A stretch of 64,000 nt of DNA from Zygnema cylindricum (lineage: Eukaryota; Streptophyta; Zygnematophyceae; Zygnematales; Zygnemataceae): contig JBBHKE010003190.1 in assembly GCA_037447655.1 (NCBI GenBank), positions 365,424 through 429,423 on the forward strand, given 5' to 3'. The position numbers were made by a program, and so were the translations under genes. How positions within the stretch are numbered: position 1 is the stretch's first letter; the number at the start of each line of letters is the position of its first letter. The notes under the pieces are model-generated. The model did no database searches and was not told the origin of the DNA. It saw only the letters and a list, made by a program, of their open reading frames with translations. Shown one piece after another: positions 31,673 to 43,018 of this stretch.

Positions 31673-32776
31673 TGTGTATTATCCAACCAAAAAACATGCA
31701 ACCTAACCAGTTAACGAGTAGAAAACGTGGAATACACAACAGCAACACAGATTTCGAAGGAAAAAAATTATAATACAAAGCTAAAATAAATATTACAATG
31801 TGAAAAAGGAATAACAGGTGAAAAGGATAAAAGGTGGAAGGGGAGTCGGCAGCCGAGAGAGAGATCCATTTATTCTAAGCCGATGGGTAGCCATTAGGCT
31901 CCACGGTCTAGGCGTATATCTTACAAGAGTTAGGTGTAGGATTTCAAATAAAAAAAAACAAAACCAAAAAAATGCAAGAAAACAACAATAGAGATCTGCG
32001 GAGAATCCTAGATAAACAGATCCTAGCACGCGGATTACAGAAAATTACAACGAGAAAACAAGCAATGAGAATATGAAGAGAATCCGAAATAACCGAATTC
32101 TAACAAACAAGTAAAAACAACAACAAGAAAATACAAGTAAGCAACGTTAAAAATCTGCATAAATTTCGAGAAAACCGGATTTTGACACACTAGTAACCAA
32201 TTGCAAAAAATGATAATAGAAAGCAAGCGATTGGAAGCTATAGAGAATCCGAGATAACCGGATTCTGAAAAACCACCAGCAAACTCCAACCAAGGCAACG
32301 AAAATTAGACAAGAAAATGTCAAACACTAATTCACCAAAGGCATCCACAAAGGGTCGGAAACAGCCTGAGAAAGCAGGCAAAATCCACACTAAAAGAGGT
32401 TGTTGAAGGGAAACCGTGCGGACTCCGGCCGAAACCGAGTGAATTAACTTGTAGGTCTTACAATGAAAGTTTAATAAGGAAAGAGAAAAGCTAAGCTCTA
32501 AAAAAACTAAGGCAAAAAAAGCCTCGCAGGGAAAAAACTGACAATTTGACTAAGGAAAAAGACAAATGAAAAAGACAGAAAAATTTAAATCCTCTTCGAC
32601 CAATTTTTGTACTCTCAAATTATGAGAATACAAACATAACGCTATCGCCTAAGTACTAACGACATAGCCAAAGTGCTAATTTCTGACAATTGCTAAATAA
32701 TCAATCACGTGAAAGTGTTTGACTGCACAATTTACGACTAGTTTGGGTCCTGGCCAATAAGCGACCAGAACCATAT
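31673..32776. other. Unassigned AT-rich segment with four hairpins
   Basis: No gene recognised. On the minus strand it looks T-rich and leader- or intron-like. Four degenerate copies of a palindrome (GAATCC ... GGATTC type, for example gaatccgagataaccggattc at 32243-32263) lie at about 31999-32030, 32061-32081, 32167-32190 and 32243-32263. It sits between the truncated Cop2 LTR and the truncated Cop4 RT, so it may be a filler fragment of another element. Confidence 0.45.
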
Positions 32777-33422
32777 GCCAAATGGATATTAAGACCGCCT
32801 TCCTCAATGGTGAGTTAGAGGAAGAAATCTTCATGAGGTAACTAGAGGGATTTGTGGAGAATGGAGAAGAGAGTAAAGTCTGCAGGCTCATAAAATCCTT
32901 ATATGGACTTAAGCAAGCTCCACAACAATGGAATAAGAAACTAGATGAGTTTCTTACTGGTCTAGGATATATCAGGATCAGCTCTGACCATTCTATCTAT
33001 ATGTTTGAGGATGAGAATGGTGTGGTCTTTATTGCAATTTATGTGGATGATCTGCTGGTGTTAAGTAAGTCTTTGGAAAAGATCAATAAGTTGAAGAAAG
33101 ATCTTAGAAGCAGATTTGACATGAAAGATTTAGGGGAGGGAAGATATATTTTGGGAATTCAAATGGAAAGAGATAGGGGTAAAAAGATCATAAGACTCAC
33201 TCAGAAAGAAGCAATAGGAAATATGTTTGAGAAATTTCAAATGGAGAAAGCTAACAATTGTACCACTCCCATCGACTTGAAAAAAGTAAGTGATGGGAGT
33301 GTAGAAGGAGGAGTGATAATCTTAGATGATCAGATGAGTCCGAAAGAGAGAGTTTATGAAGTCTATTCCTTACAAACAGGTCGTAGGAAGTTTGATCTAC
33401 TTTATGAACTGTACAAGGCCAG
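32777..33422 (+). pseudogene. Cop4 reverse transcriptase fragment
   Basis: Begins inside RT (MDIKTAFLNGELEEEIF-like). It contains LIKSLYGLKQAPQQWNKKLDEFL, an intact FIAIYVDDLLVLSK, and IGNMFEKFQMEKANNCTTP, then drifts out of phase by a small indel near 33330-33360. The 3' part (LIYFMNCTRPD in another phase) runs into the target site of Cop5 and resumes at 39891. Everything 5' of RT is missing. Confidence 0.8.
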
Positions 33423-33427
33423 ACATA
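33423..33427. repeat. Cop5 target-site duplication, left
   Basis: ACATA, repeated at 39886-39890. The Cop4 frame TRPD-I-AAAVGVLS is restored across the pair. Confidence 0.93.
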
Positions 33428-34479
33428 TGTAGAAACTAATGGTTTTATTAGTATTTTCTAGGTCTGAAAAGAAATATAGAAGTCGAGGCAGTCTATCTCT
33501 AACTTCTCTCTCTCCAACTCTCAAACTTGTCGCAGTCACTGAGAAATTGGAGAGGAAGCTAGAGCCATGGCTACCTTGGCTATCCTGAGGTTTACGGGAA
33601 TTTTATATTAGGGTTTATTTATTTAATTAAAAGGTATGTGCCGGCGGCAGGATTTGATCCTTTGTACCTACCGGCCGGCAAACAGGATATAGCCGGTAGC
33701 CTTAGCCGTTAAGTCTAGCGGTAGTGTTACGTAGCATATAGTTTGATATGTATTTAAATATGTATACGTGCGATAAACCATTTAATTGAAATGAATTACG
33801 AGATACATAGATCCAGTAATATATAATGTACGACTTACGGTACGGACACAAATCAGTACCGCGCATTTGTTTCATAAATGAAACAAATACCGCGCATGTA
33901 TTTATTACGGCTACGATTAAAGCCGAATTTAATCGGACGGCCGGAATTAGCGCCGAGATCGCGGAAGAAGATTTCGGCGGTTTGTGGCCATCGCCACATC
34001 GGATGATGCGTGGCAAAATTCTGTTGGATTGTGGAATCTCCGGAGATTATGGCACCGAATCCGGATTTGACATGTGTCGACATTTTGGCCATGTCGTACA
34101 ATGTCCGTACATAAAGTACACCGGCAGCTGTACTTTTGCGTACGGAACTCAATTCTGATTGGTTTCGTACATCAGTAGATAGAGTCTGTGAGAGAGATAG
34201 GACTTAGAAAAATTAGAAGATAGGACCCCCTCTCCCAGAGAGCTTCTGTACAAAAGGTCAACTTTGACCCTCCATAACGTATTGCTCAGGGGAGCAAATT
34301 CAGAGATTCTTTTTGCTACCGACTCAAGGGAGTCTTGCCTTCACAGGGGTGGAGGTGGTCAGGGTTTTTGTCTGCCAGGGTGGCCATTATTTTTGCTGGA
34401 ACAAAAAGGGGTCAGGATTATCCTAGAGGCTTCTTGGAAGCTGTCTACTCTGAGGACTTATGGAGGTCTCAGAGTTTCA
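33428..34479 (+). mobile_element. Cop5 5' LTR
   Basis: 1052 bp, TGTAGAAACTAATGG ... GAGTTTCA, same subfamily as Cop3. It has a hairpin with ATTTGTTTC arms at 33858-33898, inverted GTAC words at 34105-34145, an antisense tRNA-like segment at 33635-33725, and the end ATG at 34460. Confidence 0.95.
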
Positions 34480-37400
34480 GGTTATGGGCCCACCCTATAG
34501 GGTACCAATCTTTAATGGAACTGGCTTCATATACTGGGAAAGTATGATGATGGGAGCTCTATGCGAAAAAAGGTTTAAGGGGATAGTGAGTGGACGGTTG
34601 GGGCGTCCATCAAGTCTTGGAATTCCTCCAGGGTTTGGAGGAACCAGATTCACCAGGAAAGAGGACCCACCTTAACCGGAGGAAACAAAAAAAAGAGAGG
34701 TGGTGGACAAAGGAAAAGAGAAGGAGACGACCACACCAATAGCAATTGGTTCGACATTCATGTCACCTATTCCGAGGAATGAGGAGAATGATACTGAAAC
34801 CTGGGACTTCAACAATATGGCGGCAAAGCACTTCATCCTACGCCATCTCACTCAAGGACTTGCATGTCCTCATTTGCAGGTAGAAAGAGCATCTGATCTT
34901 TGGATGGCTCTCATAGAGATGAACCGAAGTGGTACGATTCAACAACAACAGTTGGCTGATCAGAAAGTTAAGGAGTATGTATACAAAGGGGGAAATATGT
35001 TGGATTTTTGCAATGAGCTTGCTACATCTTCATGGAGCTACAGAGTGCGGGAAAAGATTTTAGTGAAAAAGAAAAGGTTAACTGTTTACTGATGAAGTTA
35101 CCTGATGAGTTCGTGAACATAGTTTACCGTGTGCAGGACTTGCCTGACTCAAGGTGGATATGGAACTCAGTGGTAGGGATGCTTCTCGTTCAAGAGAATA
35201 CAATTGAGATCCGAAGGGGAGGAAAGAGTGGCCAAGCCTTGGCAACAACGACTGATTGGAGGAACAGGGATTCCCGAAAACCGGTCGGAAACTATGGGGG
35301 TAGGGAGCAGAAAAAACAGGCCGATGAGTTCGAACCAAGGGCTCCCAAAGGACTATGTCACTTTTGTAAGAAACCGGGGCACTATATGGCAGAGTGCACT
35401 AAGCTAACCGAGCTTCGGTTAAAGGAGGGGCAGACCAGTGGTACCCCGAGAGGAAAGAAAAAGGCCCTTGTCACACAGGTACTTGAGGGTGAATCCGAGG
35501 ACGAGGACGATGAGCTCTTTTTGGATGAGGAGTTGGAGGCGAAAAATGAGGTCGAAATTCCACGAAGGCAGAAATGTGCTTACGGTGGATTGAAAGGTGA
35601 AGCAGGCTGGATTATAGATTCAGGTGCCTCAATGCACATGTGTAAGGATAGACACCTGTTCACTAAGATAAGAAAGATTCCCACCGTAGAGATAGAGTAC
35701 GGGGATGGGAGGATAGTCACCAATACTCTTGTAGGATCGGTAGATCTAAAAGTGTTAGTAGAAGGAAAGACATCCATATTAACATTCTCCGATGTATTGT
35801 TTATTCCGGAGCTGAACAAAAATCTTATCTCTACATCAGTATTAGATGATAAGGGTTTTTTTACTAGCACTAGGGAAGGAGTCTTTACTGCTAGTTTTGA
35901 GGATGATGTCTATTTCATTGCTGAGAAAGGTAGCCATGGGATGTTTAGGCTGATCTTAAGTAATGAAAAGAAGAAACTTTATTATGCTGGTGTTTATGAT
36001 ATTATGATGTGGCATAAGAGGCTTGGGCATGTCAATCTAGATAAGTTAAGAGAGATGAAAAAGTTTGGAGTGGTGGAAGGGATTCAGTTCAGTGAGAGTG
36101 ATGATATAAGTGATTGTAGTGGATGTGCTCAAGGTAAAGCACACAGATTACCCTTTCCTAAGTCAGCCACCTATAAGGGAGAAAAAATTCTAGATCTAGT
36201 ACACACAGATATTTGGGGACCGGCTAAAGTGCCCTCACCGGGGGGGAAGAGATTTATGATGACTATAACTGATGATTGGTCTCGGTATTCCCGGGTATAT
36301 TTTTTGAAAAACAAGTCCGAAGCTGAGGATTGTTTTAGACAATATAAAGCATGGAGCCAAAAACTCCATGAAACTCCAATCAAGAGAGTAAGGAGTGACA
36401 ATGGTGGAGAGTATACTTCTAACCAGTTTGAGGATTTTCTGAGGGAAGATGGGGTTCAACACCAAAAGACAGTTCCAGAAAATCCTGAACAGAATGGGGT
36501 AGCTGAAAGGTTAAATAGAACACTAAGTGATAGTGCTAGAAGTATGTTGTCAGATAAAAAGATAGGGAAAAGGTTTTGGGCAGAAGCAATGAACTGTGCT
36601 AATTACCTCAAGAATAGAGTTCTTACTTCAGCTATAAGAGATCAAACACCTTATGAGAGATGGACAGGCCGGAAACCAGACTTATCTCACTTAAAGGTTT
36701 TTCGGCAGTCAAGTGTTCAGTCTAGATACTGATCGGTCCAAGTGGAAGCTAGATCCTAAAGGAAAACCAGGATACTTATTAGGATATGATGAAGATGTTA
36801 AAGGATATAGAGTTTATGATCTAAAAAGGGAACATATAATCTTAGTAAAGCATCTAGTAGTTATGGATGAAGGAAAGTCTGTGGATCCCTTCAAATATAC
36901 GAAGTCAGTAAAAATCAGATTTGAGTCAGAAAATTCCGATGACTTTGAGCTTCCTAACTATCCAGGTTTTAGAGAAGATGACATTCTTGCAGGAACAAAT
37001 CAGACCGAAAAGGACTCGGCTGAGGAAACTCCAGTGACAACTCTACTCGAAGCGGAAGACGTGGTGGAAATTGATTCGGAATCAAAGGATAGGGGAGAAG
37101 CCGAGTTTGTTCGAAAGAATCCACGAGAACCATCTATTCCAGCCTCAGATTTTGAGGGGGGGAGGAGAAGTAGCAAAAGACTGCAAGAAAAACAGGTTAA
37201 TAACAAGGTAACTAAACTATCTCATCAAGATGAACCTCAAACTTATGGAGAGGCGATGACTTGTCCAAAAAGAAACCGGTGGAAGACAACCATCAATGAG
37301 GAGATGGCTTCAATCATGGCAGCCGATACTTGGGAGCTGGTGGACTGTCCACCTAACCGAAAACCAATCGGTTGTAAGTGGGTTTTCAAACTAAAACTGA

Positions 37401-38817
37401 ACCCAGATAACACAATCGAGCGCTACAAGGCCAGATTAGTGGTATAGGGATTTACACAAAAGGAAGGAATTGACTACGAGGAAACCTTTGCCCCGGTGGT
37501 CAGATTTCCCTCCGTCCGCATACTTCTCAGTTTATCAGCGGCGGAAGACATGGAAGTGCACCAGATGGACATCAAAACAACCTTTTTGCATGGAGAATTG
37601 GAAGAGGAGATCTTCATGCGACAACTCGAAGGGTTTGTGGAAGAAGGAGAGGAGAGTAAGGTATGCCGGCTGATTAAATCTCTTTATGGTTTGAAACAGG
37701 CGCCTCGACAGTGGAATAAGAAGCTTGATGAGTTTCTTACCGGTCTAAGATATATTCGGATCAGCTCAGATCACTCAATCTTTGTTTTCGAAGATGAGGA
37801 AAGTTTTATATTTATTGCAATTTATGTTGATGATTTGCTTGTTTTAAGTAAATCAATGGAAAAAATTAATAAACTGAAAACCGATCTTAAGGGGAGATTT
37901 GAAATGAAAGATATGGGGGAAGCAAAATATATTTTGGGAATTCAAGTAGAGAGAGACCGAAAAAGGAAAATTATAAGATTGACTCAAAAGGAAGCAATAG
38001 GGAACATGCTTGAAAAATTTCAAATGGATAAAGCTAATAGTTGTACAACTCCAATGGAGTTGAAAAAAGGAAGTGAGGGGAGTGAGGAAGAAGGAGTCAT
38101 AGTCTTAGACGAGGAATTATCTTCGATGAACAGAAGTTCATGCAGACTATTCGTTACAGGCAAGTAGTGGGAAGTCTAATCTATTTTATGAATTGTACCC
38201 GGCCGGATTTAGCTGCAGCTGTAGGAGTGCTGAGTAGAAGTCTAAATGCTCCCACTAAGAAGGATTGGGAGGCAGCTAAGAGAGTCCTTAGATACTTGGT
38301 AGGAACTAGAGATCTATGGTTGCATTTGGGTGGGGAGAATACTGACATCACTACTTGGAGTGATGCCAGTTATGGTGATGCTCCGATGAGGAGATGTACT
38401 TCTGTATATGTATTATATGTGGGTGATGGGGCTTGCTGTTGGAGTTGCAAACAGCAAAAGGTTATTGCTCAGTCCACCATGGAGGCTGAGTATATGGCCT
38501 CTTGCTCTGCTGTAAAAGAATTGATGTGGGTAAAGTCTTTGCTTGGTGAGCTTCGTCACCTTAAGAGTGGTGTGCAGAAAATATTTTGTGATAATCAGGC
38601 AGCAATCGCTATTTCTGCCAATCCTAAACATCATTTTAAAGCCAAACACATGGACATCAGACTCAGCTTTGTTAGAGAGTAAGTAGAAAATAAATTAATC
38701 AGTTTAGAGTACCGACCAGATAGTGAGATGGTAGCAGATATGATGACCAAACCTGTGCCTTCCCCTAAGCTAATTTTCTGCAAGGAGAAGTGTGGTCTAA
38801 AATTAAAGATTGACAAG
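34460..38817 (+). pseudogene. Cop5 gag-pol, decayed
   Basis: Same polyprotein as Cop3 in the opposite orientation, all domains present: CCHC LCHFCKKPGHYMAEC at about 35355-35400, protease DSGAS at 35620, integrase HKRLGHV, HTDIWGP and SDNGGEYTS, RT YVDD at about 37826, and RNase H SDASYGD, MEAEYMAS and FCDNQAAIA. It is broken by TAA at 34673-34675, a frameshift between about 35030 and 35090, a frameshift near 36713, TAG at 37445-37447, a frameshift near 38140, and TAA at 38680-38682. The LTR-encoded ATG at 34460 is in frame with the primer-site ATG at 34484. Not functional as read. Confidence 0.92.
34480..34494 (+). other. Cop5 primer-binding site (half-tRNA type)
   Basis: GGTTATGGGCCCACC directly after the LTR, identical to Cop3. 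Confidence 0.85.
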
Positions 38818-38830
38818 AAAATAAGGGGAG
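38818..38830 (+). other. Cop5 polypurine tract
   Basis: aaaataaggggag between the end of pol and the 3' LTR. Confidence 0.85.
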
Positions 38831-39885
38831 TGTAGAAATTAATGGTCCATTTTAAGTATTTTCTAGGTCTAAATAGAAATATAGAAAGAAGCCGAGGCAG
38901 TCTACCTCTAACTTGTCTCTCCAACTCTCAAACTTGTCGCAGTCACTGAGAAATTGGAGAGGGAGCTAGAGCCATGGCTACCTAGGCTCTCCAGAAGTTT
39001 ACGGGGATTATATATTAGGGTTTATTTATTTAATTAAAGGTATGTGCCGGCGGCAGGATTTGATCCTTTGTACCTACCGGCCGGCAGACAGGATATAGCC
39101 GGTAGCCTTAGCCGTTAAGTCTAGCGGTAGTGTTACGTAGCATATAGTTTGATATGTATTTAAATATGTATACGTGCGATAAACCATTTAATTGAAATGA
39201 ATTACGAGATACATAGATCCAGTAATATATAATGTACGACTTACGGTACGGACACAAATCAGTACCGCGCATTTGTTTCATAAATGAAACAAATACCGCG
39301 CATGTATTTATTACAGCTACGATTAAAGCCGAATTTAATCGGACGACCGGAATTAGCGCCGAGATCGCGGAGGAAGATTTCGGCGGTTTGTGGCCATCGC
39401 CACATTGGATGACGCGTGGCGAAATTCTGTTGGATTGTGGAATCTCCGGAGATTATGGCACCGAATCCGGATTTGACATGTGTCGACATTTTGGCCATGT
39501 CGTACAATGTCCGTACATAAAGTACACCGGCAGCTGTACTTTTGCGTACGGAACTCAATTCTGATTGGTTTCGTACATCAGTAGATAGAGTCTGTGAGAG
39601 AGATAGGACTTAGAAAAATTAGAAGATAGGACCCCCTCTCCCAGAGAGCTTCTGTACAAAAGGTCAACTTTGACCCTCCATAACTTACTGCTCAGGGGAG
39701 CAAATTCAGAGATTCTTTTTGCTACCGACTCAGGGGAGTCTTGCCTTTACAGGGGTGGAGGTGGTCAGGGTTTTTGTCTGCTAGGGTGGCAGTTATTTTT
39801 GTTGGAACACAAAGGGGTCAGGATTATCCTAAAGGCTTCTTGGAAGCTGTCTATTCTGAGGACTTATGGAGGTCTCAAAGTTTCA
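38831..39885 (+). mobile_element. Cop5 3' LTR
   Basis: 1055 bp, TGTAGAAATTAATGG ... AAAGTTTCA, partner of 33428-34479 with visibly more differences than the Cop3 LTR pair (for example the first 80 bases). Cop5 is therefore older than Cop3. The right flank is ACATA. Confidence 0.95.
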
Positions 39886-39890
39886 ACATA
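39886..39890. repeat. Cop5 target-site duplication, right
   Basis: ACATA, pairs with 33423-33427. Confidence 0.93.
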
Positions 39891-40528
39891 GCGGCAGCAG
39901 TAGGAGTCCTCAGTAGGAGTCCTCAGTTGGAGTCTCAACGATCCTAGAAAGAGAGATTGGGAGGCAGCCAAGAGAGTCATGAGATATCTGGTTGGAACCA
40001 GAGAATTATGGTTGCATTTGGGAGGGGAGCACACTGATATCACCACTTGGAGCGATGCCAGTTATGGGGATGCACCTTTGAGAAGATGCACTTCTGGATA
40101 TGTTTTGTATGTGGGGGAAGGTGCTTGTTGTTGGAGCAGTAAGCAACAAAAGGTGGTCGCTCAGTCTACTATGGAGGCTCAGTATATGGCGTCTTGTTTT
40201 GCTGTAAAAGAACTAATGTGGATGAAGTCATTATTGCAAGAATTGGGATATATGAAGGAGGGTGTGCATGAAATCTTTTGTGATAATCAAGCTGCAATCG
40301 CAATTTTAGCCAATCCAAAACACCATTTCAAAGCAAAACATATGGACATAAGATTAAGCTTCGTAAGAGAAAAAGTTGAAAATAAAATTTTAAATCTTGT
40401 GTATAGACCTGATGAAGAAATGGTGGCTGACATGATGACCAAACCTGTGCCCTCTCCTAAATTGAAATATTGTCGGAAAAAATACGGGTTGAAAGAAAAA
40501 TTAAAATTAGACTACAAAATAAGGGGAG
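39891..40528 (+). pseudogene. Cop4 RNase H domain
   Basis: Continues Cop4 after the Cop5 insertion: AAAVGVLSRS, then a small tandem duplication (taggagtcctcag twice at 39900-39927) that shifts the frame. This is followed by MRYLVGTRELWLHLGGEH, TTWSDASYGDAP, STMEAQYMASCFAVKELMW, FCDNQAAIAI and HMDIRLSFVREK. The normal stop is mutated (tac in place of tag), so the frame runs into the LTR. The polypurine tract is at 40516-40528. Confidence 0.85.
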
Positions 40529-41553
40529 TGTTGAAATTAATAGATTTCTAGGGTATTTTCTAGGTTTAAAATATTAGTATTAAAGAAAAAGAAAAAGGAC
40601 AGACAACCTGCCTACACCTCCTCTCTCTAGCCCCCATACTTGTTGTAATCACTGAAGGACAGAGAGAGTGGTTGATCCATGGCTGCCTTAGTTCAACAGG
40701 CAGATATTTTTAAGGCTACTAAAAAATATACCTGACGGATGCAGGATTTGATCACGGTACTTGCGGTTCGTCAAACTGGCCGATAGCGGTCAACTTCATC
40801 CTACTAGACTAGGACCAATGCTAAATGATATAGTATGTGATAGATATATATATATTTAGGAAGGAGCAAATCCATTTAACTAAAACTGTATACGGCGTGC
40901 ATGGATACAGTTTTATGAATGTACCAATTCAAAACGGATACCACGCATTTTGTTTCGACAACGAAACAAATATCGCGCAAGTATTTATTATAGCCAAGAT
41001 TGCGTCTCGCTGCAAATCCAACGGCACACATCATCGCCGAAATCCCGGAGTAGTCACTTTGGCGTTTAGTGACGTGGCATGACTAGGAGCCATGTCGAGA
41101 GATGACATTCGGTCATAGGAATTCCGAGGAATGTACGGACGAGTGAAAAGGAGACACGCGTCCGCTAAATAGTCTTGTCGTACATAGGCTGTACAAAAGG
41201 TACACCGGCAGTAGTACTTTTTGGTACGGTATAGTAATCTGATTGGTCCATACTTCAGTAGATAGAAGTTATTAGAGGGAATTAGGACTTAGAAAATTTT
41301 GGTAGGCAGTCACCTCTCCCTTTGAGAGTTTGTACAAATTGGCATTTTTACTGCCTCATAACTTATCGATTGGTTGGGCGTTTTCAGAGATTCTTTTTCC
41401 TACGGACTCAGGGGAGTTTACGTTGCACAGGGGTGCATTCAGATTGTCAGCTAGATTGCCTGGCCAGCAGTGGCTGTGGGTTAAAGTGGGCTAGTTAACA
41501 ACTATCTAGAGGCTTCCTGTATTCTGTAGTCCAATGGAGGACACAGAATTGCA
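40529..41553 (+). mobile_element. Cop4 3' LTR
   Basis: 1025 bp, TGTTGAAATTAATAG ... GAATTGCA, the subfamily of Cop1 and Cop2. It has GTAC words at 41190-41230, an antisense tRNA-like segment at 40735-40820, and the end ATG at 41534. It is inserted in a gypsy integrase. The expected duplicated target tatcg (41554-41558) has no partner because the 5' end of Cop4 is lost. Confidence 0.88.
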
Positions 41554-41569
41554 TATCGACCACCGGATG

Positions 41570-41706
41570 ACCAACCGAGACCATTCACAAGCCGACGGTT
41601 TGGCTGAAAGGTGCGTACAGACTGTGAAGCGGTCACTGCGTAAATATGCTGTTGAAAAGGATTTAGGAGAGTTGGATAGAAGGGTGCTTTGGATTGCCAT
41701 GGTGTC
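41570..41706 (+). pseudogene. Ty3/gypsy integrase fragment
   Basis: Plus-strand SQADGLAERCVQTVKRSLRKYA and VEKDLGELDRRVLWIAM, the part of a gypsy integrase core around the catalytic Glu. It belongs to the same kind of element as the minus-strand remnant at 11918-12837. Sequence after 41706 no longer matches integrase. Confidence 0.7.
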
Positions 41707-43018
41707 AAGCTCGTGTTTCTTTTCGGCAAACCTTTATTTACCCAAGATCTTCGGGACCCTTTCTACCTGTACGGACCTCAGCGTACGGCAAAGAAGGTAC
41801 ACGAAACCGGACCAGATTAAGGGATTTCTTGAACTGAACGGAAAGCATTTTATTTCGCGCCTAACAGAGGCCGGAAAGCCAAGTTATTCCGCTTCAAAGA
41901 TTTCAGTTCTGTTACATGCAGCTTGTTGTCGCTTGACCTTTTGGGGGTCACATTGTGGAACGCCACGTTACTCCTCGGATAGTGTTTTAGATTTGGCTGT
42001 CTTATGTCAGGAGGACTTTAGTTCAGATCCAACTGACTTTCTGTCCATTAATTAGATCAGGTCAAAATCTGGAGTGCAGGTGTCATTTTGAGTACTTTGT
42101 CTTATTGAAATGGAACAAACTTTGACTTTCAGCTGGAAATCTAGCCGCGGCTGGAAGCACAACTTTTTGCCTTAAGCGTAGTACAACTTAATTTGTCTTT
42201 TGTCAGTTCGATAGCATTTGCTTCCCGCTGATTAGTTCCTTGTATTGCTTTGATTTTTTGGATCGGAAGTGGACAAACTTGGTTGTATAAGGCGCTTGGA
42301 GCCGAAGGAGACAGGTTGCTTTTTAGTACTGTCTCGTGTGAAAAACCTCAGAGAAATTCCAAACAAACATTTTTTTGGAGAATCTTTGTTGTGCTTGATT
42401 GCTTGACTCTATTGCCATCTTGGTTTGGATTTGTCTTGTTTGAAGATCGTAGTTCGGGCGGGTAGTTGGCACTATCAATCTTTTTGGGCGATCTTGACTT
42501 TTTGCTATTGAAACCGAGAAGAGTCCAGTGTATTCCGATCTGCGGAAACCGAGTGGTTAAGGAGAATCGTACCTGTCTTTGGTGCCACTGGGAGATATTT
42601 CGTCTTCCCTTTGTGTCATCTTGGCTTTCTAGGGTATGTTGAGCTTGCTTTGCTATAAATCTTCATTCTATCTTTTATTAAGTTTTCTGGGGCAAGGTGA
42701 TATTGTTGAATCTGAAACAGCTAATCATTTCTATTTTATTATTTTCGCGTGGAAGTTCATTTGTCCTCCGCCGCTAGTTCTCTTTGGATTTTGCTGTGTT
42801 CCCTCCGAAATTGGTTTCTTGCATCTTGGGTTCTAAAACACTTGGTTCTGAGGGTACAAAAGTTAGACTTCCACTGGATCAGCACAGTATTGAAAAGCAA
42901 CATCCTTGTCTACTTGGATTACAGGAGATAGGAGCTTTGACTCAAGAATCTCTCTTAGTGGAAGGGGGTTAGATTTTCTCATTTTCTATTACTTCCTCTT
43001 TCTAGTGGTTACCATCCG
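41707..43018. other. Unassigned stretch before the gag-like region
   Basis: No coding domain recognised. It is T-rich from 42100 on. Its position between an integrase fragment and a gag start makes an LTR plus leader of the gypsy-like element plausible, but I could not identify LTR ends or a primer site. Confidence 0.35.

Noticed and set aside
12826-41706. The two gypsy integrase pieces as halves of one element split by the nest
   Set aside because: They end near the same codon but lie on opposite strands, so simple nesting cannot explain them; probably independent copies.
42250-42972. Several 60-70-codon frames before the gag-like region
   Set aside because: T-rich translations without motifs; better seen as a leader or LTR of the retroelement.
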